Assembly: GCF_001888055.1 (NCBI RefSeq)
Contig: NZ_LXHZ01000016.1
Span: 51,710 to 115,709 of the forward strand
Source of the DNA: Rappaport israeli
GTDB taxonomy: Bacteria; Pseudomonadota; Gammaproteobacteria; Cardiobacteriales; Cardiobacteriaceae
Direction of reading: 5' to 3'
DNA: 64,000 nucleotides
A program made the position numbers and the translations under genes. The notes beneath the pieces were generated by a model. That model saw only the letters and a program-made list of their open reading frames with translations. It was not told the DNA's origin and made no database searches. Positions 1 to 9,447 of the stretch are shown piece after piece (position 1 is the first letter of the stretch; each line of letters begins with the position of its first letter).

Positions 1-10
1 GCTAAAAAAT

Positions 11-1072
11 TTACACAAACCCACGCTCATATTGTCTGGGCACAAACTGCACCTCTTTGCCATCTGAGCGGTTTTGCTGATACTGGGCGTTTAGCACCCA
101 ATATGGGTCTCGAAGCAGCCCACGACCTATCGCCACAAGGTCGGCATCGCCCACGCCAAGCACATGGTCAGCCACGGCAGGGTCATCTAGCATGCCCACA
201 GCAATCACAGGTTTGCCTGTGGCGTGTTTGACTTTGCGAGCCAGTGCCACCTGATAGCCTGCATAAAACTCAGGGTGCTTGCCCTCACACAATACGCCAT
301 CGCCGCCGCCGCTGACATGAAACACATCTGCCCCAGCTGTTGAGAAGCGTTTGGCAATCTCCACACCATAATCACTGTCAAAGCCGTTTTCGCCATACTC
401 TTGGGCAGAGATACGCACGATTAGGGGCATCTCATCAGGCATGACGGCACGAACAGCGTGAATGACTTGCTCGCCAAACAATAGGTGGTCTTGTCCGTAT
501 TCATCGCTTCGTTGGTTGGATTTGGGTGCACAAAACTGGTGAATCAAATAGCCGTGGGCGGCGTGAAGCTCAATCGCATCAAAGCCTGCATTCACCGCTC
601 TTTTGACAGAGTCGGCAAATGCTTGTACCAATGCTTTTATCTCGTCAATGCTCAGCTGCCTTGGGGTGATGAGATTTTGCCCAGCATAGTCAAGCTCACC
701 ATAGTGAATGGCAGACGGGGCAACGGCATTTGGCTCATCTTGGGCTTTACGGCCTGCATGGGCGATTTGAATGCCAATTTTCGCCCCTTGTGCATGCACG
801 CTGTCCACCAATTTTTTAAACGCTTGTTCTTGCTCATCATTCCAAAGCCCCAAACAGTTCGCCGTAATGCGACCATTGGCAGCGACATTGGTCATCTCAA
901 CGATAATGAGGCCCACACCGCCCACCGCTCGGCTGGTGTAATGGAGCAAATGCCAGTCATTTGGCACACCGTCCGTGGCAGAATATTGGCACATTGGGGG
1001 CATGACAATGCGGTTTTTTAATTTAAGATTTTTTAGGCTGATGGGGTTTAGGATTTTGCGAAATGTTGCCAT
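11..1072 (-). CDS. NADH:flavin oxidoreductase, old yellow enzyme family (YqjM/NamA-like)
   Basis: Predicted FMN-dependent ene-reductase of 353 residues that reduces activated C=C bonds with NAD(P)H in the cytoplasm. The N-terminal MCQYSA segment near residue 28 matches the cysteine and tyrosine that tune FMN in the YqjM class. HAGRKAQ lies near residue 105, and the substrate-binding pair sits in LHAAHGYL near residue 170. The phosphate-binding VAIGRGLLRDP is near residue 315. Length is normal for single-domain class III OYEs. It is divergent from a LysR regulator 86 bp away, a common arrangement in which the regulator controls the reductase. The natural substrate cannot be read from sequence. 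Confidence 0.93.
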   Translation of the reverse strand: MATFRKILNPISLKNLKLKNRIVMPPMCQYSATDGVPNDWHLLHYTSRAVGGVGLIIVEMTNVAANGRITANCLGLWNDEQEQAFKKLVDSVHAQGAKIGIQIAHAGRKAQDEPNAVAPSAIHYGELDYAGQNLITPRQLSIDEIKALVQAFADSVKRAVNAGFDAIELHAAHGYLIHQFCAPKSNQRSDEYGQDHLLFGEQVIHAVRAVMPDEMPLIVRISAQEYGENGFDSDYGVEIAKRFSTAGADVFHVSGGGDGVLCEGKHPEFYAGYQVALARKVKHATGKPVIAVGMLDDPAVADHVLGVGDADLVAIGRGLLRDPYWVLNAQYQQNRSDGKEVQFVPRQYERGFV

Positions 1073-1158
1073 GAGTTTTCTCGGTGTTTAAGATGATGAT
1101 ATTCTGGGGAATTTGTTTTATTATTTCAAATTGATTATTGTGATAAGTAGATATAACC
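1073..1158. promoter_or_regulatory. Divergent promoter region between OYE and LysR genes
   Basis: AT-rich 86-bp interval between two divergent starts. It contains the imperfect dyad TTAT-N18-ATAA around 1122-1147, a plausible LysR operator. No strong -35/-10 pair stands out. The regulatory role is inferred from the gene arrangement. Confidence 0.35.
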
Positions 1159-2052
1159 ATGACCGATATCCGAACCCTAGACCTAAACCTATTAAAAGCC
1201 TTTGTTGTGCTCTTAGATGAGTGCAACGTCAGCCGTTCAGCACAGCGACTGTCCATCACCCAACCTGCGATGAGTGGGATTTTAAATCGCCTGCGAGAGA
1301 GTTTTAATGACCCGTTATTTGTGCGGGTTCAGCACGGCATGCAGCCCACAGATAGGGCGATTGAGCTTGGGCATGTCGCTCGGCGTGTCTTAGAAGAGAT
1401 AAGCGGCATGCTTGCCCCGCCCAAACTAGAACCTGCCAATTTGTCCATGACCTTACGTATTGGGGCGATGGATTATGTGCAACAAATCATCGCTTTGCCC
1501 TTGATTTTAAGGCTAAGACGGCTTGCTCCGAATGTCAAAGTTGCCTTATTGCCTGTGCAAGGGCAAAACATCAAGACTTTGTTTGATAAAAACGCCATTG
1601 ATTTGGCACTGGTTGGGCAGCATCACATCAGTGATGACATGCCTCAAATGCGATTATATGAAGAGCATTATGTTTGTGTGATGAGCAAAATGCACCCCAT
1701 GGCAAACACCACTTTAACGCTTGATGAGTTTTGCAAATTGCCCTTTGCCATGCTCTCTTATAATGGTGGCGAGTTTCGTGGAGCAACTGACATTGCCTTA
1801 CAAAAGTTGGGGCGAAAACGCAAAGTGATGGTGTCGGTAGACCACATCTCGCTACTGCCACAGCTGTTGAATGATTCAGATTTGGTGGCAGTATTGCCCA
1901 AGCACCTTGCCCAAAGATTGCCAAATGTACGCCTACAAAATCCACCCATCGCCATTGATGGTTTTACCATCATGATGACATGGCACGAACGCACCGAACA
2001 CGACATGGCTCATCGCTGGCTGAGAAATATTGTGTTGGAAGTGCTGAAATAA
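1159..2052 (+). CDS. LysR-family transcriptional regulator
   Basis: A 297-residue LysR regulator. The N-terminal winged HTH (residues 5-64) carries the typical NLLKAF and ITQPAMSGILNRLR helices, followed by a periplasmic-binding-like effector domain (about 90-290). It is divergent from the flavin oxidoreductase gene and probably controls it and itself. Length and domain order are normal. Its codon use is more AT-rich than the Ter genes that follow, so genes 1 and 2 look like one separate unit. Confidence 0.9.
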   Translation: MTDIRTLDLNLLKAFVVLLDECNVSRSAQRLSITQPAMSGILNRLRESFNDPLFVRVQHGMQPTDRAIELGHVARRVLEEISGMLAPPKLEPANLSMTLRIGAMDYVQQIIALPLILRLRRLAPNVKVALLPVQGQNIKTLFDKNAIDLALVGQHHISDDMPQMRLYEEHYVCVMSKMHPMANTTLTLDEFCKLPFAMLSYNGGEFRGATDIALQKLGRKRKVMVSVDHISLLPQLLNDSDLVAVLPKHLAQRLPNVRLQNPPIAIDGFTIMMTWHERTEHDMAHRWLRNIVLEVLK

Positions 2053-2098
2053 ATTCAAGTTTGGGAATAAATATGAGAAATCTGCATGACGATGAAAT

Positions 2099-2204
2099 AT
2101 AGTCGGAGAAGTGAAAAAGTAGTACAAGGCGGCGAGCCGCAGACAGTACAGATAGTACGGCAAGGCGAGCCAACGCCGTAATACTTTTTCAATTCTTCGA
2201 CTAT
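2099..2204. repeat. Small inverted-repeat element (ATAGTC...GACTAT type), copy 1
   Basis: A 106-bp element ending in ATAGTCG and CGACTAT. The inner inverted arms spell agtga-aaaagtagtac and gtaatacttttt-caatt around a GC-rich centre with AAGGCGAGCC and AACGCCGT. Related copies lie at 48581-48653, 51634-51738 and 52875-52945. The core (TACGGCAAGGCGAGCC, CGCAGACAGTACAGATAGTAC) resembles, from memory, a repeat scattered in Neisseria genomes. It has no coding capacity and behaves like a MITE between convergent genes. Confidence 0.75.
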
Positions 2205-2222
2205 ACAAGAAATACATACTTT

Positions 2223-2959
2223 TTAATGCTTTATCGCAGCGCTGATTTGGCTGCCTTGCGGTGTAATCAGATAATCGCAGCAATGCATGAAGCAAGGTCG
2301 ATTAAGCTGTCGCCCATGCCGATGCACATCAAATCAGGGTCTTGCGTGCGGAAGCGGCGCAGGAGTTCTTCAACGGCTTGGGATTTGTCCAGCCACGGCG
2401 GCAGTACGGCAAGATTATTGGCATTGAGGTGTAATTGTTCTGCGGGCAGTAGTTGGCTACGCAGGCAGGCGGCGGCTTGCTCCAGATGCACTTGATGTTG
2501 GCTGCGCGATTTGACAAGCAGGTAAAAGCTAATGCCCATATCGCTGATGAGGCGGATATGCAGGTCGTCATAAAGGGTGGTGGGTAGTTGCCGCAGGCTG
2601 TCGGCAAGTGTCTTTAAGCGGCTGTGGCTGCCGCGGGCAGCATTTTCGCTGCGTTGAAACCAGTCTTCGTCAATACTGCCGTTGGGCAGCAAAATGATGC
2701 CGCCGTAATTGATAACGGCATGATGTTTAAAGGCAATATTCACGCGGCGAAAGCTGTCCAAATTGCGTGCGGTAACCGGTATGAGGCGGCTGTGTGTCAG
2801 CCAATGTTGCAGCCATTGCTGCTGTTTGCGGTCGGCGTAGGAAATGGGGCTGCCGTTTTGCAAAAAGGCGAGGGCTTGGCTGTCGGCGGTCGGGGATTTC
2901 TTGCGGCAGCTGTTAAACAGAGTGTCGTCTAAATCGGTAAATAAAATGATGCTGCTCAT
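2223..2959 (-). CDS. HAD-family phosphatase of the Ter operon (apparent 1-base frameshift near 2291)
   Basis: HAD-superfamily hydrolase, about 245 residues once restored. Motif I is FTDLDDTLF at residues 7-15, with the nucleophile and acid-base aspartates. A late GMGDSLIDL is motif IV. The Ter gene-neighbourhood literature (Anantharaman, Iyer and Aravind) pairs this HAD with the TRSP-type phosphoribosyltransferase and a CitE-like aldolase in a proposed nucleoside-like metabolite pathway. As read, the frame ends at 2267. The adjacent frame continues with MHCCDYLITPQGSQ to a stop at 2223, which is family-typical and consistent with a T3 to T2 loss near 2291. Its ATG overlaps the stop of the upstream PRTase gene. 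Confidence 0.8.
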
Positions 2960-4067
2960 AGGAATTCCAGTCGGATGAGTTGCGCGCCCAGTTCTGCGGC
3001 ACAGGCGCTAAGCGCCGAATTTGCCGCATGCTCATGGCAGATATAGATGCGATCATAGCAATCGGGGGCGGCGAGATTGTAGAGGTAATAGGGGATGCCC
3101 TCGTCATAAGGGTCGGCAAAGGCGCGTTTGTGTTGCAGGATGTTCCAGACTTGCGCGGGCGAGCGGGTGCTGGATTGCAGAAAAATCGCGCCGCGCTTTG
3201 GGCGGCAAGCCCCTGCGCAAAAAGGGCGGCAGGGTGGATGTATTCGCCTGTGCCTAGTACCAGAACGCGTTCGCCGCTGCGGTGGGCGGCGGCATAATGG
3301 GCGATTTGCTCGGGATTGATGTGCAAGGGACGATCTATGCCCGTGCGTCCGCAGCCGCTGTCGATGATTTGCGGTGCTTCCTGGCTTTGGGCTGCCGCCG
3401 CAGGCGCCGTGTCAGCAATCGAGGGATGCGGCGTAAAGTGCCAGTCGCCCTGCAAGAGGCTGTGGCGCTGAATGTCTGGCGTGCCTTGTCGGCAAAAATC
3501 GGTCAGACAGAGCCAATGCTGCTCGAGCGGCTGCGGCAAATGTCGCTGCAATGCCTGATGTAATTGCTGAAAAGTGCGCCCTGTGGAGAGCTCATCATCA
3601 ATCAGCACAAGGCGCTGCGCCTGCTGAAAAAGCGCCGATAGCCGCGGCGATGCGGGCAGATGCAGTAATTGACGGCTGGCGTGGCTGTGGCTTTCTTCAA
3701 ATTCGCAGAGGGCATGCCCTTGCGCGCGCAGGCGGCTGCTGTGCAGATATAGAGCTTGAGCCTGCGGATAGCGCTTCAGCCATGCTTCAAAGACGCCTTG
3801 GGCGAGGGCAGTGGCGGTTTCCGCCATGCCGATAAAGAGCGTGATTTTGTCTTCGGGAGCAGGGAGTTTTGCCGCAAGGGATTGATAAATATGCCCAAGC
3901 GTTTCGGTGCCGACAGGATAATGCTTGCCCAGCACTTTGCTGACGAATAGAAAAGCGCGTTTGGGATTGTCTCGCGCGCCAATGCCGAACAGCGCATCGG
4001 GTGGCAGTTCGCTATGATGAATATTGAGTTGCAGAGTGCCGGTAGGGAGATGATGAGTTTGTTGCAT
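2956..4067 (-). CDS. Phosphoribosyltransferase with TRSP domain (apparent frameshift near 3190)
   Basis: Ter-cluster phosphoribosyltransferase, about 370 residues restored. The PRTase core has the PRPP loop in LVLIDDELSTGRTF (about residues 150-163). The N-terminal part has the ALFGIGARDNPKR segment typical of this family. Around 3185-3200 the frame slips. The neighbouring frame carries the C-terminal TRSP domain (SSTRSP, DPYDEGIPYYLYN, CHEHAAN) to a stop at 2956 that overlaps the HAD start. Family knowledge suggests it forms a nucleoside-like compound with the HAD, StiP and aldolase partners. One missing base explains the slip. Confidence 0.8.
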
Positions 4068-4127
4068 GGTGTTAAGAATAAAAAAATTCAGACAGGCGAA
4101 GCTGTCTGAATGTCATCAAGTGGCGGA

Positions 4128-4706
4128 TTAGAGATGCGGCAGAATGCGCGGTACGATTTTGTCCGGTGTGGCGCCTTGGCTGTTTTCGCCGATGGCGTGC
4201 ATTTTCCATTCGCCGTTGTGGCGGTAGATTTTCGCCATGATTTGCGCGGTGTGCTTGCCTTGCGCGGAGAGGTTGTAGCGCGCGATTTCCTGTCCGTTTT
4301 GTCCGTTGATGAGGCGGCAATAGGCGTTTTCCACTTTGCTGAAATCTTGTCCGGTGTAGTTGCTGACGGTAAAGACCAAGGTTTTGATATGCGCGGGAAT
4401 GCGCGTGAGGGCTACCGCGATTTGCTCGTCGTCGCCGTCGCCTTCGCCGGTGCGGTTGTCGCCGCTGTGTTGGATAGAGCCGTCTTGGCTGCGCAGTTGT
4501 CCGAAATAGACGAGATCGCGCAATTCGTTTTGCTCGTCAAATAAAAAGCAGGAGGCGTCCAAATCGATTTCGCCACCGCCGCCAAAGCCTAAAAAGCCTC
4601 TTTTTTTGACCGCATCCCAACCTAAGCCCATGACAACGCTGTTTAATTCGCCGCCCGCTTCTTTGGCAAGCGAGATTTTCTGTCCTTTTTCTAAATTGAT
4701 ACCCAT
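4128..4706 (-). CDS. TerD-family protein 3 (TerZ/TerD-like)
   Basis: Single TerD domain, 192 residues. It starts with the family MGINLEKGQKISLAKE and carries LDASCFL and the acidic calcium-binding stretch [14 protein letters not shown] near residue 95. The C-terminal [11 protein letters not shown] is also family-typical. The GFLGFGGGG insertion near residue 36 distinguishes it from the two other copies. TerD proteins bind calcium and are thought to sit at the inner membrane surface with TerC. It lies one base downstream of the AIM24-family gene and 60 bp before the PRTase gene. Confidence 0.92.
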   Translation of the reverse strand: MGINLEKGQKISLAKEAGGELNSVVMGLGWDAVKKRGFLGFGGGGEIDLDASCFLFDEQNELRDLVYFGQLRSQDGSIQHSGDNRTGEGDGDDEQIAVALTRIPAHIKTLVFTVSNYTGQDFSKVENAYCRLINGQNGQEIARYNLSAQGKHTAQIMAKIYRHNGEWKMHAIGENSQGATPDKIVPRILPHL

Positions 4707-4707
4707 T

Positions 4708-5411
4708 TTAATTCCTGGATTGTGAATTCATCGCGCCCAAGGGCGTGATTTTCATATTACGCGAGCAAATAATGACTTTGCCGCTGCCGGAAAATTTCAG
4801 CACTACGCCTTCGCCGCTGGTCATGCTGTTGACGATGTTGCCCAATAGTCCGCGGCTTTGCGAGCCGGTATTGAGCGCGATTTCATAGTGCAGGCGGCTG
4901 TCCCATGCCACCACATGACCGTTGTCGATGGTTATGGGATTATCGGGGCTGACGTCAAGCGTAAATAAGGTGCCGTAGCCGCAAACGGCTAATTGTCCTT
5001 TGCCGCTGCTTTGCCCGATGAAAAACCGCCGCTGCCGCCGAAGACGGCAGTACCGAGGCTTTGCATTTGCGCGGTTACTGCCACGCCTTCATCGGCGGCA
5101 AGATAGGCGCCGTCGGCGATTTTATATTGCGTTTCGCCTACTTTAAGCACTTCAATCGCGCCGGGAAAATTGGGGGCGAGCAGGCAATCGCCTTTGCCGC
5201 GCACCGCTTTGATGTGCTGCTGGAAAAAGCTCTCGCCGTTGACCAATTTGCGCGCCAATGCGCTTAAAATCCCGCCCTGCATACGACCGGAAAGCGCTAA
5301 GGCGCTTTCCATCATGACCATGGCATTGCTTTCGCAGGAAATGCTTTCGCCTTGCTCGAGGCTGATATGCAGGAAGGGATCGTTTTCGCTCGTAATGCTG
5401 AAAATGCTCAT
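4708..5411 (-). CDS. AIM24/TIGR00266-family protein (apparent frameshift near 5023)
   Basis: AIM24-family beta-rich protein, about 234 residues restored. The N-terminal half (to AVFGGSGG) has the ESNAMVMM and MQGGILSALARK segments. The frame then shifts, and the next frame carries FFIGQSSGKGQLAVCGYG and GHVVAWDSRLHYEI to GKVIICSRNM. A T6 to T5 loss in GGTTTTTTC near 5023 explains it. The family often sits among ter genes, with unknown biochemistry. It is packed between two TerD genes with 1- and 3-base gaps, so it is co-expressed with them. Confidence 0.82.
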
Positions 5412-5414
5412 AAA

Positions 5415-5990
5415 TTAGACGTTGACGCCGTAATTTTTTGCCAAAGGTCCTAAGCCGCCTTTAAAGCCCTGTCCGATGGCTTTGAATTTCCATTCGCCGT
5501 TATGGCGATAAACTTCGCCGAAAATCATCGCGGTTTCCACAGAAGCGTCTTCCGATAAATCGAAACGCGCGATTTCGCTATTGCCGTCGGCATTGATGCA
5601 GCGGATAAAGGCGCTGGAAACCATGCCGAAGTTTTGTCCGCGGGCTTCGGCATCGTGAATGGTGACGGAAATTGCGATTTTCTGTACGTCCGCCGGCACT
5701 TTGCCTAAATCGATGATGATTTGCTCGTCGTCGCCGTCGCCTTCGCCGGTGCGGTTATCGCCGGTATGTTCGACGGAGCCGTCGGCGGATTTGCTTTGAT
5801 TGTAGAAAATGAAGTCGGCGTCCGAACGCACTTTGCCGCTTTCATTGAGCAAGAAGGCGCTGCCGTCCAAGTCGAAATCGGCGCCGTCGGTAGCACGCAC
5901 GTCCCAGCCTAAGCCGATAATCATTTTGCTCATGCTTGGGGCTTCTTTGCTCAAGCTGACGTTACCGCCTTTTTGTAAACTAATTGCCAT
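5415..5990 (-). CDS. terD: TerD-family protein 2
   Basis: A 191-residue TerD-domain protein opening [17 protein letters not shown]. The metal-binding segment [15 protein letters not shown] is near residue 80 and the [19 protein letters not shown] end is typical. It closely resembles the next copy upstream (6021-6599), so the pair looks like a tandem duplication. The preceding leader AGGAGAAACACT supplies a good ribosome site. Role in family: calcium-binding stress protein acting with TerC. Confidence 0.95.
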   Translation of the reverse strand: MAISLQKGGNVSLSKEAPSMSKMIIGLGWDVRATDGADFDLDGSAFLLNESGKVRSDADFIFYNQSKSADGSVEHTGDNRTGEGDGDDEQIIIDLGKVPADVQKIAISVTIHDAEARGQNFGMVSSAFIRCINADGNSEIARFDLSEDASVETAMIFGEVYRHNGEWKFKAIGQGFKGGLGPLAKNYGVNV

Positions 5991-6020
5991 AGTGTTTCTC
6001 CTGTTAGGTTGAGTAAAAAA

Positions 6021-6599
6021 TTAACCGACATTCACGCCGTATTGCTGACACAGCGCAAGCAGACCGCCTGCATAGCCCTGCCCGATGGCGCGGAATTTCC
6101 ATTCGCCATTGTGGCGGTAAACTTCGCCGAATACCATGGCGGTTTCCGTACTGTAATCTTCGGACAAATCAAAGCGCAGCGCTTCCTGTCCGTTTTCATG
6201 ATTGACCAAGCGCACAAAGGCATTGCGGACTTGTCCGAAATTCTGGCGGCGGTTTTCGGCGTCGTGGATAGTGACGGTAATCAACAGCGATTTGATGTTT
6301 GCCGGCACTTTTTCCAGCTCGACAATCAGACTTTCGTCATCGCCGTCGCCTTCACCCGTGAGGTTGTCGCCGGTGTGTTTGACCGAGCCGCAGGGCGATT
6401 GCAATTGATTGTAGAAAATGAAATGGCTGTCGGAAGGCACTTTGCCGTTCTCCGCCGTCATAAAAACGCTGGCGTCCAAATCGAAATCTTGTCCGTCGCT
6501 GCTGCGCGCGTCCCAGCCTAAGCCGATTAAAATATGCTTGAGACTGGGATCGGTTTTGCTTAGGGATACGTTTTGACCTTTGCTGAGGCTAACTGCCAT
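6021..6599 (-). CDS. terD: TerD-family protein 1
   Basis: A 192-residue TerD protein, [17 protein letters not shown], with [14 protein letters not shown] near residue 82. The usual NRTGEG asparagine-arginine is replaced by NLTGEG, which may alter one ligand-adjacent position. The C-terminus is [19 protein letters not shown]. It is the first ter gene after the terC terminator and probably starts its own transcript with copies 2 and 3. Confidence 0.94.
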   Translation of the reverse strand: MAVSLSKGQNVSLSKTDPSLKHILIGLGWDARSSDGQDFDLDASVFMTAENGKVPSDSHFIFYNQLQSPCGSVKHTGDNLTGEGDGDDESLIVELEKVPANIKSLLITVTIHDAENRRQNFGQVRNAFVRLVNHENGQEALRFDLSEDYSTETAMVFGEVYRHNGEWKFRAIGQGYAGGLLALCQQYGVNVG

Positions 6600-6679
6600 T
6601 TCCTACTCCTTAGATATTTATTTGCCATTTTTTTGCCTGTGTTTAAAGCATCATCTTGAAACATTGTATCTGCCTTGGC

Positions 6680-6711
6680 GGATAAAAAGAAGCCGCTTGA
6701 AACAAGCGGCC
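6680..6711 (-). terminator. Rho-independent terminator after terC
   Basis: Read on the minus strand: GCCGCTTG-TTT-CAAGCGGC followed by TTCTTTTT. It separates terC from the downstream TerD genes, so those likely have their own promoter in 6600-6680. Confidence 0.75.
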
Positions 6712-6774
6712 TTGTTTAGGCTTTCGGCGCTGCGTCAAACAAGCGGCCTTGTTTAGACTTTCGGCGCTGCGTCG
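6701..6774. repeat. 37-bp tandem duplication at the 3' end of terC
   Basis: AACAAGCGGCCTTGTTTAG followed by CTTTCGGCGCTGCGTC occurs at 6701 and again at 6738 with one mismatch. The inner copy contains the terC stop codon. The outer copy duplicates the gene's last codons and half of the terminator stem. Confidence 0.85.
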
Positions 6775-7861
6775 TCTTCATCTTTTTCAGGGAAAATAAA
6801 TGAAGCGGCAATGCCGATGGCTAGAACGACTAAGACCACAATCAAAGACGCATTGGGCGAGATGTCCCAGCCGTGATGGAAGATGTGGTTCGTCGCGGAT
6901 AAGCCGAGCTTAAAGGCGATAAAGAAGAGCAGCACAATCACCGCTTTTTCCAAATGCACCAAATAGCCTTTGAGCGCTTCCAAAACGAAATACATGGTAC
7001 GCAGACCCAAAATCGCAAACATCATCGCGCTATAGACAATCAGGGGTTCTTTAGAAACCGCAATCACCGCCGGCACGGAGTCGAAGGCGAACATCACGTC
7101 TGATAATTCGATGACCGCCAAGCATAAAAAGAGCGGCGTGGCGACCCATGTGCCTTTTTTCAGCGGATGCGGATGGCTGTTTTCAGGGTGTTTGAGGCTT
7201 CGCCTGCCAGCTCTAAATGTACGTCGGGGTGCTTGGCGCGCGCGGCGGCGAGTTCTTCGCTATTGAGGAAGAAGTTATGTCCATGCAGGCGCGGCCAGAC
7301 GGGGAAGTATTTATGCACCCAGCGATAGGCCAAATGCTCGGAATAGTCTTCGTTTTCTTCCTCTTCTTCGCCGCTTTTAAGCATCATCACGGCGGTCCAT
7401 GCCACGACGATGGCGAAAATCAGTTCTACATAAGGTCCGAGGGCAAGCAAACCTGTGCCGATTGCCACAAAGACCATACGGAAGGCGATGGCGCCGATAA
7501 TGCCCCAATACAATACGCGGTGGCGGTAGCCGTCTGGCACTTTAAACCATGTGAAAATCGCCATCATGACGAAGAGATTATCCACCGACAGCACTTTTTC
7601 CAGCGCATAGCCGGTAAAGAAGAGGCTGGCATAGGCGCTGCCGTGGTGCATCCAGAGATAGAGGCCGAAGGCAATCGATACCAAAATCCAGAAAACCGAC
7701 CAGATGGAGGCGCTTTTCAGGGACAGGGGTTTGTCATCGCGGTGGGCGTATAAATCCACGATGATGGCGCCGATGGAAAAAATCGCGAAGATTAAGACGG
7801 TTTCAATCGGAAAGCCGAGTGAGGGTAGAGCATTGTTTGTGCTCGCTAAAGTCTCGTTCAT
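6753..7861 (-). CDS. terC: TerC-family integral membrane protein (apparent frameshift near 7165)
   Basis: Polytopic TerC/Alx-type inner-membrane protein, about 369 residues restored. The first part has the conserved EKVLSVDNLFVMMAIF and GIIGAIAFR helices. The second part has VIELSDVMFAFDSVPAV and SAMMFAILGLRTMYFVLEA. The acidic DNLF and ELSD residues are thought to bind metal ions. Between them the frame slips near 7165. The adjacent frame supplies KKGTWVATPLFLCL, which rejoins the helices, so one base seems missing. TerC is the membrane anchor for TerD proteins and is linked to manganese and metal homeostasis in the wider family. Confidence 0.88.
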
Positions 7862-7948
7862 AAATATCCTGTAAAGAGGGGTGAAAAAGGCAGCCGCCAG
7901 AGCGGCGGCTGTTGGCGCGCATTATATGCCAAGCCTTGAAAAAATAAC

Positions 7949-9447
7949 TTACCGTCCTGCCATTTGTACCATGATCAGGCGTCCGCCCTGTCCTTTTTGC
8001 AAGAGGATTTGGGCATTGTCTGTGAGTTTGACTTTATCGCCGATGGCAACCGCGCTTTTATTGCCGACGTCATAGAGCTCGGGCAGTCCTTCATTGACTA
8101 GCCACCAATCGCCCTGATGCAGCACAAAATAGCCGATGCGTTTGGCGTCTTGGGCGCTGATTTTTTCATTGGGGAAGATGTTGCTGTCGGCATGCCATTT
8201 GAACAGCGATTGTCCGCTATAGACCATGATGCGGTGATTATCGGGACGATAGCTGCCGTTGGGCGCGGCGCAATAGAGGTTTAAGACCGGCAGTTTGCCT
8301 TGATGCGCGGTGCCGCAGAAGGGGCAATGCGGCCTTCGGCTGTTGTCGAAGGCATACCATTTCTGTTCGCAGCGCGGATTGGCGCAGGCTGAAGCAAATC
8401 CACGGTTTTAATCAGGGCGTTTTCCCATTCGTCGGCGGTCGGGCGCAGGGCGGGCTGATGCAGACCGTCGATAAAGGCGCGTTCGAAGAGTTTGGCGATA
8501 TAGGGCCCGCAGACGCTGTAGGGGATTTTGGCGGTGTCTTTCCAAGGCAGTTCGCTAGGTTTCAAATGCTTACTTTTGATGCGGTTGCTGCTGTCTGTGG
8601 GGTGTTCGACAAATAGGGCTTTTTCGCCCATGCTCAGTTCTTCGTCGCGCTGACTGTCGTCGGGGTCGTGGATTTTGTCGCCGCGCAGGGGGTGGCGGTA
8701 GAGCAGGTACATGTAAATCAGCACCGCCAAAGCGTGCAAATCGGTGGTGCGGCTGGGCAGTTTGCGCATCGGATCGTCTTTGGATAAATGCGCGGTCGCC
8801 ACGACTTCGGGGGCGATGAAATCCGGCGTGCCGACCACGGTGGGCGGATGCACGCCCGGCACGACCAAGCCGTCGATGTCAATCAGGCAGGCTTGCCCCG
8901 TGATGGGGTCGATGAGGCAGTTTTTATAGCCCAAATCGCTGTGGCTTAGGCCCGCCATGTGCATGCGGCGTACCGCGCGCGCCAGCATGATGCAAACTTT
9001 GATGTGCCGCATCCAATCGCCTAATTCGCGTTCGTCTAAAAATTTTTGCCGATTGTTGGCGCTGGCGAACCATTTGCCGTCTTTGTCCTTGCCTTTGATG
9101 CCGAGCATATCGTTGTTGCGGCTGCCGTGCTCAAAGAAAAAGCAGGAGCGGTAAAAAGGCGAGACCACGCCCAAGCGTCCTTCATACTCGACCACCGCGA
9201 TCGGCCAGCAATAGAGGTTTTGCAGATAGTCGCCGCCGGCCTGATTGAAAATGCGCTCGCGGTAGCGTCCTGTAATCATCTCCAGTCTTTCGCGCATCGC
9301 CGCATCGGGTTTGTCGCGGAAAAACGCCACGACATAGCTTTTGTCGGGGGCGAACATCACGTCTTTCATGCCGCCCTGTGCTTTGATTTCGTTGATAAAT
9401 TGAATGGTTTCGCCGTTGCTGGCGGTCAACGTAACGATATTGCTCAT
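7949..9447 (-). CDS. Ter-operon Ser/Thr protein kinase with C-terminal zinc ribbon (apparent frameshift near 8390)
   Basis: About 499 residues restored. The kinase-like core has the catalytic loop GLSHSDLGYKNCLID near residue 175 (HSD in place of HRD), DIDG in place of DFG, and an APE-like FIAPEV. After the kinase the frame slips. The next frame encodes CANPRCEQKW and CPFC (a four-cysteine zinc ribbon) and a basic C-terminal domain ending IMVQMAGR. CAGGCC read as CAGCC near 8390 accounts for it. The gene overlaps the PP2C gene by 4 bases, giving a kinase-phosphatase pair in one operon that probably toggles phosphorylation of vWA or TerD partners. Confidence 0.8.

Noticed and set aside
3282-3563. 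Plus-strand ORFs opposite the Ter genes
   Set aside because: They are shadows of minus-strand coding sequence with no family pattern.
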